Below, piece after piece: positions 49,045 to 58,091 of a DNA stretch of 64,000 nt. Each line of letters starts with the position of its first letter. The first letter of the stretch is position 1. Position numbers and translations under genes: made by a program. The stretch spans positions 62,001 to 126,000 of the forward strand of contig NZ_JAUYTT010000020.1 in the NCBI RefSeq assembly GCF_030695035.1, written 5' to 3'. This DNA is from Frigidibacter sp. GTDB lineage: Bacteria > Pseudomonadota > Alphaproteobacteria > Rhodobacterales > Rhodobacteraceae. Under the pieces are notes generated by a model that was not told where the DNA came from, searched no databases, and was given only the letters and a program-made list of their open reading frames with translations.

Positions 49045-50037
49045 TCAGGCGCCGCTGACCACGCTGCGCGCCGTGGCCTCGTCTGTCACCAGCACCGAGG
49101 CGATCCCCGCCCGCAGCATCGCGCGGATTGCCACTGCCTTTCCTGGCCCGCCACCCACGCAGATGCGTTCGGGCACGGCGCGCAGATCGTCCAGCGGCAT
49201 GGTGATGTGGCGGTTATCGAACTCGCTGTTGATGATCCGGCCATCCTCGGCGAAGAAATAGCCCGAGGCAAAGCCGACCGCGCCCAGATCGCAGTAGGCC
49301 TCCAGCTCAGCCTGCGACATGAACCCGCCGGTGACCAGCAGCGTCTCGCCGGTCAGCTGCGTGACGCCGAAGACCGTCTTGCGGCATTGCTTGAGCAGCG
49401 CGAAATGCTCGCGGATCGCCGGCTCCTCCATCAGGATATCCTTGACGCGCGCGGATGAGACCACGCCCGGGGCGTGGAGGTTGACACAGCGCGCCGAAAG
49501 CCTCCCCGCGATGTTCGAGGTGCACAGCACCGGCGAAAAGTCGAAGGTCGCCGCCGAGCTTCCGGTGATCTGCGCGATGGTCACGTTGGGCTGGTTCACG
49601 GTGTTGAGGTATTGCGACAGCGCCAGCACCGTGCGCCCCCAGGCGACGCCGATGGTGTCATTCCCCTGCAAGCGGCTCTCCAGCACCCGCGCGCCCAGAT
49701 GCCCGATCTGCCGGTGCAGTGGCCCGGCATCCTTGTGGCCGGTCAGGATGAAGCACTCGGCGATGCCGAAGGCCTCGCACAGGCGCTGTGACAGGTCCGC
49801 CCGCGCGATCCGGCTGGGGTCGATAGAGATGTTAACCACCCCCTCGTCCCGCGCCTTTTGCAGCAGGTTGAACACCGAGGCCCGCGAGATCCCAAGCTGC
49901 TCGGCGATCTGATCCTGCTTCTGGCCCTGCTCATAATAAAGCCAGGCGGCCCAGAACACCTCGTCCATGCCGAAGGCGGCGGGAATCGGTCGGCGCAGTC
50001 TGGGGTCGGCGGCGTCAGCGCTATCCTTGCGGGCCAT
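49045..50037 (-). CDS. SorC/DeoR-type sugar-binding transcriptional regulator
   Basis: 330 aa. The N-terminal HTH is KQDQIAEQLGISRASVFNLL, then the sugar-binding domain with GVAWGRTVLALSQYL, ITGSSAATFDFSPV, VGFASGYFFAEDGRIIN and the C-terminal GGGPGKAVAIRAMLRAG. These resemble SorC, DeoR-C and EryD proteins, which bind sugar or polyol phosphates. Start at 50037 follows AAGGATTGC. It is divergent from the polyol operon at 50180, and a 14-15 bp motif repeated twice in the gap is the likely binding site. Confidence 0.9.
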   Translation of the reverse strand: MARKDSADAADPRLRRPIPAAFGMDEVFWAAWLYYEQGQKQDQIAEQLGISRASVFNLLQKARDEGVVNISIDPSRIARADLSQRLCEAFGIAECFILTGHKDAGPLHRQIGHLGARVLESRLQGNDTIGVAWGRTVLALSQYLNTVNQPNVTIAQITGSSAATFDFSPVLCTSNIAGRLSARCVNLHAPGVVSSARVKDILMEEPAIREHFALLKQCRKTVFGVTQLTGETLLVTGGFMSQAELEAYCDLGAVGFASGYFFAEDGRIINSEFDNRHITMPLDDLRAVPERICVGGGPGKAVAIRAMLRAGIASVLVTDEATARSVVSGA

Positions 50038-50102
50038 GCGGCAATCCTTGGTCGTGGCCGCGACACCTTCCTGCCAAATCCGCGAAAATTCAAGCGCTTT
50101 GG

Positions 50103-50149
50103 CATATGCCCATGGTAAGTGAAAAACGTCATTGACATATGCCATGGTA
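50103..50149. promoter_or_regulatory. Direct repeat operator in the SorC/polyol divergent gap
   Basis: CATATGCCCATGGTA (50103-50117) and CATATGCCATGGTA (50136-50149) begin 33 bp apart, about three helix turns. TTGACA (50132-50137) overlaps the second copy. Likely binding site of the SorC-type regulator. Confidence 0.6.
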
Positions 50150-50179
50150 GTCTGGCAACTTTCATATCAGGGAGACGAG

Positions 50180-51538
50180 ATGAGTTGGGAGGCTCAGATG
50201 ACCTTGATGCATTCGGCGCGCGACAGCGTGTCCGGGGGGTGGAATGCCCTCATCCGTGACGTCACCGAAGGCATCTGGCGCGACCCCGATACCGGGTCCT
50301 TGGTCACGGTTCCGTTCAAGCATATCGACATCGGCGACGATCTTGCCGCCCATGCCCCCGAGGCTTTGGCGCAGGTGATGCCTGCAAGCAGCTATGGCGT
50401 GGTCTGTGATGCAGCGACAGCCGATGTGATGGGGGCCGAGATTGCCCGCCGTCTGGGCGCCAGTGCCCGGCTGGTGGTGCTGGACCATCCCCATGCCGAT
50501 GAAGGCCAGGTGCGCGCGCTTCAGGAAGCGACCCGCGATGTGGCGGCGCTTGTCGCGGTCGGGTCGGGCACCATCAACGACCTGTGCAAGTTCGCCACCT
50601 ACAAGGACGGGCGCAACTACAGCGTCTACGGCACGGCGCCGTCGATGAATGGCTACACCTCCTCCACAGCCTCGATCACACTCGACTCAGGTCTGAAGAC
50701 CACCCAGAAAGCCCATGCCGCCAAGGGCGTGTTCATCGACATCGGCGTGTCAGCCGGGGCGCCGCAATACCTGATCGGCGCCGGGCTCGGCGACAGCCTG
50801 TGCCGCCCCACCGCGCAGGTGGACTGGTACTTCTCGCATATCCTGCTGGGCAGCCGCTATGCCACCGCACCCTACCGGCTTCAAGATGCTGATGAGGCAG
50901 AGGTTCTGGCCCGCAGCGCCGGTCTTGGCCAGCGCGACCATGACGCCATCGGCTATCTTCAGCGGCTGCTGACTCTCGGCGGGCTTGGCATCGCCGCGGT
51001 GGGGATGAGCCATCCGGGCTCGATGGGCGAGCATCAGATTTCGCACTGGATCGACAGTTTCGCGGGCGACCGGCATCCGGGCACTGTACATGGCCAGCAG
51101 GTCGGCGTCGCCTCGATCACGATGGCGCGGCTGCAAGAGCGCATTCTTGCGATGGAAGAGGCGCCGCGCATCACCGGCTGGCAACCGGATGAAGCCGGGA
51201 TCCGTGCCCGCTATCCCGCGGCGGCGGTGGGGGATTGCCTTGCTGCCAGCCGCGCCAAGGCGATGACGGCGGACGAGGCCGCGGCCTTCAACGACCGGCT
51301 GGCCGCGATCTGGCCCGACCTGCGCCAGACCCTGCGGGCGATGATGCTGCCGGCGGATGAGATGGCGGCCCATCTGCGCGCCGCGGGTGGCGGCGCCACG
51401 CCCGAAGAGATCGGGATGGACCGCACCCTTTATATCGACGCCCTCCGCCACTGCCGCGAGATGCGCGACCGCTTCTCGTTGCTGGATCTGGCCGCCGACA
51501 TGGGCATTTTGGAAGATTTCATCGAGGAGACGCTGTGA
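50180..51538 (+). CDS. sn-glycerol-1-phosphate dehydrogenase family protein (AraM/EgsA-like)
   Basis: 452 aa iron-containing-alcohol-dehydrogenase-fold enzyme. NAD site LVAVGSGTINDLCKFATYKD (~124-143), YGTAPSMNGYTSSTASI, and metal ligands D205 (GLGDSL), H285 (GEHQISH) and H304 (VHGQQVG). The family interconverts dihydroxyacetone phosphate and sn-glycerol-1-phosphate; in polyol clusters homologues may act on other sugar-alcohol phosphates. ATG at 50180 follows CAGGGAGACG. First gene of the operon, overlapping the HAD gene. Confidence 0.85.
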   Translation: MSWEAQMTLMHSARDSVSGGWNALIRDVTEGIWRDPDTGSLVTVPFKHIDIGDDLAAHAPEALAQVMPASSYGVVCDAATADVMGAEIARRLGASARLVVLDHPHADEGQVRALQEATRDVAALVAVGSGTINDLCKFATYKDGRNYSVYGTAPSMNGYTSSTASITLDSGLKTTQKAHAAKGVFIDIGVSAGAPQYLIGAGLGDSLCRPTAQVDWYFSHILLGSRYATAPYRLQDADEAEVLARSAGLGQRDHDAIGYLQRLLTLGGLGIAAVGMSHPGSMGEHQISHWIDSFAGDRHPGTVHGQQVGVASITMARLQERILAMEEAPRITGWQPDEAGIRARYPAAAVGDCLAASRAKAMTADEAAAFNDRLAAIWPDLRQTLRAMMLPADEMAAHLRAAGGGATPEEIGMDRTLYIDALRHCREMRDRFSLLDLAADMGILEDFIEETL

Positions 51539-52347
51539 TGCGCCCTTTGCACGAGCTTGATCTGGCGGCGCTGTCACGCTGCGAAGCGGTCCTGACCGAT
51601 ATCGACGACACGCTGACCACCGACGGCCAACTGCCCGCCGCCGCCTATGAGGCGCTGGAGCGGCTGGCGCAGGCGGGGTTGCAGGTCGTGCCGATTACCG
51701 GCCGCCCCGCGGGCTGGTGCGACATGATTGCCCGGCTGTGGCCGGTTGCGGGCATCGTTGGCGAGAACGGCGCCTTCTATTTCAGCTATGACCGCGAGGC
51801 GCGGGTGATGCGGCAGCGCTTCTTTGCCACCACCGCTGAACGCCGCGCCAACCGCGCCAAGCTGGACGCGCTGCGCGAGCAGATCCTGGCCGAGGTTCCG
51901 GGCGCAGGCATCGCGTCCGACCAGCTTTACCGCGAGGCGGATCTGGCCATCGACTTCTGTGAGGACGTGCCCGCCTTGCCGGCCGAACAGGTGCAGCGCA
52001 TCCTGGACCTCTTTGCCGAAGCGGGGGCGGTGGCGAAACTGTCGTCGATCCACGTCAACGGCTGGTTCGGCAATTACGACAAGCTGTCGATGACGCGGAT
52101 CTTCGCCAAGGACGTGCTGGGGCTGGATATCGACGCGGCCCGCGACCGCGTGGTCTTTGTCGGCGACAGCCCGAATGACGGGCCGATGTTCAAGTTCTTT
52201 CCGCTGTCCTGCGGCGTGGCCAATGTGCGCGAGTTTGCGCCCGGCAGCTTCGCCCCGCCATCCTTTGTGGCGCCCTCGGTTGGCGGCGCCGGTTTTGTCG
52301 AGGTGGCGGACCGTATCCTTGCGGCGCGGGAGGTGGCCCATGTCTGA
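51538..52347 (+). CDS. HAD-IIB family hydrolase (sugar phosphatase-like)
   Basis: 269 aa. Motif I LTDIDDTLTTDG (nucleophile D21, acid D23), motif II PITGRPAGW, motif III lysine in NYDKLSMTRIFAKD and motif IV FVGDSPNDGPMF are all present, with the C2B-type cap between. It should remove phosphate from a sugar or polyol phosphate. The start is placed at the ATG overlapping the upstream stop; a GTG 3 bp earlier is possible. Its presence beside kinases suggests removal of a dead-end phosphate or proofreading. Confidence 0.87.
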   Translation: MRPLHELDLAALSRCEAVLTDIDDTLTTDGQLPAAAYEALERLAQAGLQVVPITGRPAGWCDMIARLWPVAGIVGENGAFYFSYDREARVMRQRFFATTAERRANRAKLDALREQILAEVPGAGIASDQLYREADLAIDFCEDVPALPAEQVQRILDLFAEAGAVAKLSSIHVNGWFGNYDKLSMTRIFAKDVLGLDIDAARDRVVFVGDSPNDGPMFKFFPLSCGVANVREFAPGSFAPPSFVAPSVGGAGFVEVADRILAAREVAHV

Positions 52348-53878
52348 CCCCGCACCAGACCGCAGGATCGATCTGGCGATCATCGGTGGCGGCATCAACG
52401 GCTGCGGCATCGCCCGCGACGCGGTGGGCCGGGGCTATTCGGTCTGGCTGTGCGAGCAGGGCGACCTTGGCGGGGCGACCTCGTCATCCTCGACCAAGCT
52501 TCTGCATGGCGGCCTGCGCTATCTGGAGCACTATGAGTTCCGTCTGGTCCGCGAGGCGCTGATCGAGCGCGAGGTGCTGTGGGGCATCGCCCCGCAGATC
52601 GTGCGTCCGCTGCGCTTCATCCTTCCACATCGCAAGGGGATGCGCCCGGCCTGGCTGCTGCGCCTTGGGCTGTTCATCTATGACCATCTGGGCGGCCGCA
52701 AACTGCTGCCCGGCACGTCGCGGGTGAACCTCGCGCAGGGGCCTTATGGCGAGGGGCTGAACGCCGATCTGCGGCTGGGGTTCGAATATTCCGACTGCTG
52801 GGTCGAGGATAACCGCCTGACCATCCTCAACGCGCAGGACGCGGCAGAGCGGGGGGCCGATATCCACGTGCGCACCCGCTGCACCGAGGCGCGGCCACTG
52901 CCGGGCGGCGGTTGGCGCATAGTGGCCCGCGATCAGGAAACCGGCGCGGAAGAGGTCGTCCATGCGCGCATGGTGATCAATGCCGGTGGGCCCTGGGCCA
53001 ACGCGGTGGCGCGCGATCTGGTGCAGCGCCCACCCAAGGGTTCGGTTCGGCAGGTGCAGGGCTCGCATATCGTGGTGCCGCGGCTCTACGGCCATGACCG
53101 TTGCTTCATCTTCCAGAACGAGGATGGGCGGATCGTCTTCACCATCCCCTATGAGGACCGTTTCACCCTGATCGGCACCACCGACCGCGACTATCCGGGC
53201 GATCCGGCAAAGGTCGTGGCCTCGGAGGAGGAGATCGCTTACCTTTGCGCATTGGTCGGGCAGTATTTCAAACGCCCGATCACGCCCAAGGATGTGGTGT
53301 GGAGCTACTCGGGTGTGCGCCCGCTGTATGACGACGGCAGCTCCGAGGCGCAGAAGGCCACGCGCGATTATGTGCTGGAGCTGGATGACGCGGGCGGCGC
53401 CCCGATGCTGTCGGTGTTCGGTGGCAAGATCACGACCTATCGCCGGCTGGCGGAATCCGCGCTGGAACGGATTGAGGCTACCTTGGGCCGGGCAACGGGC
53501 GAGCCCGCCGGCTGGACGGGGCGACAGCCCCTGCCGGGGGGCGGCTTTGCGCCCCGGGGGTTCGACGCCGAAGTGCGCAAGCTGATGTCGGCTTACAGCT
53601 TCTTGACCGGCCCCGAGGCAACCCGGCTGGTGCGCTTCTACGGCACCCGCGCGGCCGAGATGCTGGGAGATGCCCGCGGCCGCGCCGATCTGGGCCGCGA
53701 CTTCGGCGCCGGGCTCAGCGAATGCGAGGTCGATTACATGTGCCGCACCGAATGGGCGCGCACGGCCGAGGACATCTTGTTCCGGCGTAGTAAGCTGGGG
53801 CTGCAGCTGACACCTGCGCAGATTGCGGCGCTGGAAGACCATCTGCGAAAGGATGTGCGACAAAGAATGACGGCTTGA
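52340..53878 (+). CDS. glpD: Glycerol-3-phosphate dehydrogenase family protein (GlpD/EryB-like)
   Basis: 512 aa FAD enzyme. FAD loop IDLAIIGGGINGCGIARDAV, then CEQGDLGGATSSSSTKLLHG and GLRYLEHYEF, are typical of GlpD. DRDYPGDPAKVVASEEEIAY, WSYSGVRPLYDDGSSEAQKA and FGGKITTYRRLAESAL follow, and the C-terminal DAO_C domain includes EWARTAEDILFRRSKLG. It oxidises a polyol phosphate and feeds the quinone pool. In erythritol clusters homologues (EryB) act on erythritol phosphate, so the substrate here may not be glycerol-3-phosphate. It overlaps the HAD gene by 8 bp. Confidence 0.87.
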   Translation: MSDPAPDRRIDLAIIGGGINGCGIARDAVGRGYSVWLCEQGDLGGATSSSSTKLLHGGLRYLEHYEFRLVREALIEREVLWGIAPQIVRPLRFILPHRKGMRPAWLLRLGLFIYDHLGGRKLLPGTSRVNLAQGPYGEGLNADLRLGFEYSDCWVEDNRLTILNAQDAAERGADIHVRTRCTEARPLPGGGWRIVARDQETGAEEVVHARMVINAGGPWANAVARDLVQRPPKGSVRQVQGSHIVVPRLYGHDRCFIFQNEDGRIVFTIPYEDRFTLIGTTDRDYPGDPAKVVASEEEIAYLCALVGQYFKRPITPKDVVWSYSGVRPLYDDGSSEAQKATRDYVLELDDAGGAPMLSVFGGKITTYRRLAESALERIEATLGRATGEPAGWTGRQPLPGGGFAPRGFDAEVRKLMSAYSFLTGPEATRLVRFYGTRAAEMLGDARGRADLGRDFGAGLSECEVDYMCRTEWARTAEDILFRRSKLGLQLTPAQIAALEDHLRKDVRQRMTA

Positions 53879-53964
53879 ACAGCGCCGCGGCAAGGGAGTG
53901 GAGGCCCTTGCCACGGTGGCAGAGCAGCGGCGCCTGACGACGCCATATCAGGGAGGAGGAAAAC

Positions 53965-55410
53965 ATGTTTCTGGGCATCGACCTTGGGACATCCGGGGTG
54001 AAATCCGTGATCATCGACGAGGGTCAGACCCTTGTCGCCGAAGCCTCGTCCCGCCCGCTGGAGGTGACGCGGTCACGGCCCGGCTGGTCCGAGCAGGATC
54101 CGGACCTGTGGTGGGATGCAGTCTGCGAAAGCCTTGATGCGCTGGCCGCCAGCCATCCGGGTGCGATGGCCGAGGTATCGGGCATTGGTCTGTCGGGACA
54201 GATGTATGGCGCGACGGTGCTGGACGGCGCCGACAAGCCGCTGCGTTCGGCGATCTTGTGGAACGACACACGCAGCGCTGCCGAATGCGATGAGCTGGCC
54301 GCGGCAGTGCCCGACCTGTTGGGCCGCGTGGGGCGCAACCCGACCCCCGGCGTGACCGCCAGCAAGCTGATGTGGCTGCGCCGGCACGAGCCCGAGACCT
54401 ATGCCGCGGTGCGCACGGTGCTGTTGCCCAAGGACTATGTCCGCCTGCGGCTGTCGGGGGACAAGGCCAGCGACCTGGCCGATTCCAGCGGCACGATGTG
54501 GGTGGACCTTGCCGCGCGCGATTGGTCGGGGCCGATGCTCGATGCCTCGGGCATGGACCGCGCCCAGATGCCAAGCCTGCATGAGGGCACAGAGCCGACC
54601 GGCACCCTGCGCGCCGGACTGGCGCAGCGCTGGGGCATGGGGCGGCGCCCGGTGCTGGCGGCGGGCGGCGGCGACAATGCCTGCGGCGCTTGCGGGTCTG
54701 GCGTGATTGCGGATGGTGAGGGCACAGTCTCGCTGGGCACCTCGGGTGTGCTGTTCGTGGCGAATGACCGGCCGCGTCCGGCCGGGGCCCATGCCATTGA
54801 GGCACTGTGCCATGCCGTCCCGGGGCGCTGGCACCAGATGTCGGTGGTGCTGTCGGCCACCTCGTGCCTGACATGGCTTGGCGCGCGGCTCAAGCGCAGC
54901 CCGGCAGAGCTGGTGGCACTGCTGGGGGATGACCCGCGCCCCGCGACGGACCTGATCTTCGTGCCGTTCCTTGATGGCTGCTGGTCACCGCGCAGCGATG
55001 GCACCGTGCGCGGCGGTTTCATGGGACTGGCGCATCAGCATGACGATGCCGCGATGGCGCAGGCGGTGATGCAGGGGGTCGCCTTTGCCATCCGCGAATG
55101 CGCCGAGGCCTTTGGCGAGAGCGGCGCCGAGCTGCGGCGGCTTCTGGCCCTCGGCGGCGGATCACGCTCGCCGCTGTGGATGTCGATGCTGGCCACGAAC
55201 CTTGGTGTTGAGCTTGACGTGCCGTGCACCAGCGCGCTGGGCACCGCCTTTGGCGCGGCCCGGCTGGGGATGATCGCGGCGACGGGGCAGCCGGTGGCCG
55301 AGGTTCTGACCCGGCCGCAGATCGGCGCCACCATCGGGCCGGTTGCCGCCCATGCAGATAGCTATACCCAGGCCTTCAAACGCTGGAAGGCGTTCGCCAG
55401 CCTGTGTTGA
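53965..55410 (+). CDS. xylB: Xylulokinase-like FGGY carbohydrate kinase
   Basis: 481 aa. FLGIDLGTSGVKSVIIDEG opens the first ribonuclease-H-like domain; GLSGQMYGATVLD, ILWNDTRSAAECDEL and the catalytic Asp in AAGGGDNACGACG are XylB-type, as is LALGGGSRSPLWMSMLA. It should phosphorylate D-xylulose or a related keto-sugar. ATG at 53965 follows AGGGAGGAGG. The gap to the GlpD-like gene is 86 bp. Confidence 0.85.
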   Translation: MFLGIDLGTSGVKSVIIDEGQTLVAEASSRPLEVTRSRPGWSEQDPDLWWDAVCESLDALAASHPGAMAEVSGIGLSGQMYGATVLDGADKPLRSAILWNDTRSAAECDELAAAVPDLLGRVGRNPTPGVTASKLMWLRRHEPETYAAVRTVLLPKDYVRLRLSGDKASDLADSSGTMWVDLAARDWSGPMLDASGMDRAQMPSLHEGTEPTGTLRAGLAQRWGMGRRPVLAAGGGDNACGACGSGVIADGEGTVSLGTSGVLFVANDRPRPAGAHAIEALCHAVPGRWHQMSVVLSATSCLTWLGARLKRSPAELVALLGDDPRPATDLIFVPFLDGCWSPRSDGTVRGGFMGLAHQHDDAAMAQAVMQGVAFAIRECAEAFGESGAELRRLLALGGGSRSPLWMSMLATNLGVELDVPCTSALGTAFGAARLGMIAATGQPVAEVLTRPQIGATIGPVAAHADSYTQAFKRWKAFASLC

Positions 55411-55494
55411 CGACCGCCCGTTTGGGCACCCGCCCGGGGAGGGGCGGCGCATAACGATCGGCGTTTCGCCGGCACAACAGTGGAGGAGTTTATC

Positions 55495-56505
55495 ATGACG
55501 GACCAGATTTTCGGCTCGGCCTTCGGGCGGCGTGCATTCATGTCGGGCGCTGCGGCCCTTGCCGCCAGCGCGGCGCTTTGGCCCAAGGCGATGCGGGCGC
55601 AGGCGGCGGAGCGCAATTTTGCGGCGGCGCTGGGCTGGACGACCTATGACTCGGGTCGCCACCTCCAGGACGGCTTTACCGCCGCGGTCGCCGAACTGGG
55701 CGGCAACCTGACCACCACCGATGCGGGCTTTGACGCGCGGGTGCAAAGCGACCAGATCGACTCGCTCGTCGCCTCCAAGCCCGATGCGCTGTTCATCACT
55801 CCGGCCGACGCTGTGGCCATCGCCCCCGCCGTGCAGCGCGCCATCGCGGCGGGCATCCCGGTCTTCTGTGCCGACAGCGCGGTTCCGGGCGCGACCGTTA
55901 CCACCACCTCGATGTCGAACAACTTCGGGATGGGCGTGCATTCGTGCGAGTTCATCTGCAAGTCCATCGGCGGCACCGGCAAGATCGCCCGCGTGATGCT
56001 GCCGCAGAACGAAAGCTGGGATCAGCGCACATTGGGGATGGAATGGGTGCTGCGCAGCTATCCGGACGTGGAAATCGTCACCGAATGGGCCTTTGCCCTG
56101 GCCGGCAATGTCACCCCCCGGCAGGCAGTGGACAATATCCTGACCTCGAACCCCGATATCGACGCGGTCTGGTGCGCCTGGGACGGCGCGGCGGTCGAGG
56201 GCACGTTGGCCGCGCGGGCCGCAGGCCGCGATGACCTGATCCTGACCGGCATCGATGGCGGATCGCAGGCGTTCAACTACATCGCCTCGGACACGCCCTT
56301 GAAGCTGTCGATGGCGCAAAGCTTCTACGAGATGGCCTATTCCAACGTCTTCTACGCGCATGAGGCGCTGGCCGGGCGCAAGACGCCGCGCCTGCTGATC
56401 ACCCCCACCTATGCCGTGGTCAAGGACATGCTTCAGGCCGGCATCCCCGACGACTATGACGTGCCTGGCCGCGGCGCCGAACTCGGCTGGACCCGCGCCG
56501 TCTAG
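55495..56505 (+). CDS. Sugar ABC transporter substrate-binding protein, ribose type, Tat-exported
   Basis: 336 aa periplasmic-binding protein (Peripla_BP_4). Unlike the other binding proteins here it begins with a twin-arginine leader: GRRAFMSGAAALAASAAL. The fold shows KPDALFITPADAVAIAPAVQ, VFCADSAVPGATVTTTS and LTGIDGGSQAFNYIA. ATG at 55495 follows GGAGGAG. Substrate is probably a polyol or pentose matching the enzymes encoded around it. A hairpin follows the gene. Confidence 0.89.
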   Translation: MTDQIFGSAFGRRAFMSGAAALAASAALWPKAMRAQAAERNFAAALGWTTYDSGRHLQDGFTAAVAELGGNLTTTDAGFDARVQSDQIDSLVASKPDALFITPADAVAIAPAVQRAIAAGIPVFCADSAVPGATVTTTSMSNNFGMGVHSCEFICKSIGGTGKIARVMLPQNESWDQRTLGMEWVLRSYPDVEIVTEWAFALAGNVTPRQAVDNILTSNPDIDAVWCAWDGAAVEGTLAARAAGRDDLILTGIDGGSQAFNYIASDTPLKLSMAQSFYEMAYSNVFYAHEALAGRKTPRLLITPTYAVVKDMLQAGIPDDYDVPGRGAELGWTRAV

Positions 56506-56523
56506 GCGCAGCCTTTCCCTTAG

Positions 56524-56543
56524 GGGGCGCGTCCGCGCGCCCC
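56524..56543 (+). terminator. Intercistronic hairpin after the sugar-binding protein gene
   Basis: GGGGCGCG (56524-56531), TCCG, CGCGCCCC (56536-56543). Third case in the window of a hairpin directly after a binding protein gene and before its membrane components. Confidence 0.5.
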
Positions 56544-56576
56544 TCACCCCTTCTTCAGCAACAGGAAGTGACAGTC

Positions 56577-58091
56577 ATGGCAGCGCCCGTCCTGATGGCG
56601 TCGGATGTGTCCAAGAGGTTCGGCCCGGTGCTGGCCCTGCGCGGCGTGGACTTCCATGTCGAGCCGGGCGAGGTCCACGCGCTTTTGGGGATCAACGGCG
56701 CGGGAAAATCGACCTTCATCAAGATCCTGTCGGGGATCATCCAGAAAGATGGCGGCCGGATCACCGTTGCCGGGGCCGAGGTGACCTTCCGCACGCCCGA
56801 GGATGCGATCCGCGCCGGCATCGCCACTGTGCAACAGCACCCCGAACTGGTGCCCGACATGTCGGGTCTGGACAATATCTTCCTTGGCCGGGAAAGCGCC
56901 AGCCGCGGGCTGTTCTCGCGCATCGACCAACGCGGGCTGGAACGGCGGGCCGAGGCGCTGCTGGCGCGCTTTCCGGTGGCGCTGGACCTCTGGCAGGAGG
57001 TTGGCCGCATGTCGGCGGTCGAGCGCGAGGCGGTGGCGATCCTTCAGGCCATCGCCGGCGAGCATACGCGGGTGCTGATCCTTGATGAGCCGACCTCCAC
57101 CCTGACGGAAGTAGAGCGTGAGGACCTTTTCGCGCTGATGGGGCTGCTCAAGGCGCAGGGCATCGCCATCATCTACATCACCCATCAGTTGGAAGAGGTA
57201 TTTGCCATCGCCGACAGCTTCAGCGTGTTCCGGGGCGGCACCTGCGTGGCGCGGATGACCGTGGCCGAGGCCAAGGCCGGCGACGTCTCGCTCGCCAACC
57301 TGATGCTGGGCGAGGCGATCGGCGACATCTTCCCACCCCGCGCAGAAACGCCGCCCGGCGCCGCGGTGCTGGAGGTGGAAGACTTCTGCCTCGAGGGCGA
57401 TTTTAGGGGCATCAGCCTGACCGCGCGCAAGGGCGAGATCCTGGGGATCTTCGGGCTGGTCGGGTCGGGCTGCGACGAGTTCGCCAAGGCGGTCTTCGGT
57501 GTCACTCCGCCCGATCGCGGCACCCTTCGGCTGCACGGCCAGCCGGTTTCGCTGAGATCGCCACGTCAGGCGCTGGATGCGGGGGTATTTCTGGTGCCCG
57601 GCGACCGGCGGACCGAGGGACTGGTGCTGTCGCGCCCGGCGCTGTTCAACGTGCCGCTGGCCAATCTGGGCCGCGCCGCCGCCGGGCGCTGGGGCCTGAA
57701 ACGGCGCCGGATGCAGGGCGATGCGCGCGAGCTGACAGGGCAGGTGGCCCTGCATCCGCCCAGCCTGACCACGCCGGCCAGCGGCTTTTCAGGCGGCAAC
57801 CAGCAGAAGATCGTGCTGGCCAAGGGGCTTTACAGCCAGGCCGATGTCTACATTTTCGTGGAGCCCACGGTGGGCGTAGATATCGGCGCACGGGCCAAGA
57901 TCTATGCGCTGATGCGGCAGCTGTCGCGGGAGGCGGCGGTGATCGTGATTTCCAGCGATTGCGACGAGGTGCATGGCGTGGCCGACCGCACGCTTGCGCT
58001 GCACAAGGGGCGGCAGATCGAGCCTGCCGTCGGCACGTTCAGCCGCGATGCGCTGCTGATGGCCGGGATCATGGGCGAGGTGACACAATGA
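56577..58091 (+). CDS. Sugar ABC transporter ATP-binding protein, RbsA/XylG type
   Basis: 504 aa with two ATPase halves. The first has Walker A LGINGAGKSTFIK, a degenerate signature around MSAVEREAVAILQAIAG, and Walker B VLILDEPTSTLTEVE. The second has the degenerate Walker A FGLVGSGCDEFAK and the signature SGGNQQKIVLAKGL, with VEPTVGVD at Walker B where DEPTxGVD is usual. This asymmetry is normal for the family except for that Asp-to-Val change. ATG at 56577 follows AGGAAGTGAC. Energises import with the two permeases downstream. Confidence 0.9.
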   Translation: MAAPVLMASDVSKRFGPVLALRGVDFHVEPGEVHALLGINGAGKSTFIKILSGIIQKDGGRITVAGAEVTFRTPEDAIRAGIATVQQHPELVPDMSGLDNIFLGRESASRGLFSRIDQRGLERRAEALLARFPVALDLWQEVGRMSAVEREAVAILQAIAGEHTRVLILDEPTSTLTEVEREDLFALMGLLKAQGIAIIYITHQLEEVFAIADSFSVFRGGTCVARMTVAEAKAGDVSLANLMLGEAIGDIFPPRAETPPGAAVLEVEDFCLEGDFRGISLTARKGEILGIFGLVGSGCDEFAKAVFGVTPPDRGTLRLHGQPVSLRSPRQALDAGVFLVPGDRRTEGLVLSRPALFNVPLANLGRAAAGRWGLKRRRMQGDARELTGQVALHPPSLTTPASGFSGGNQQKIVLAKGLYSQADVYIFVEPTVGVDIGARAKIYALMRQLSREAAVIVISSDCDEVHGVADRTLALHKGRQIEPAVGTFSRDALLMAGIMGEVTQ

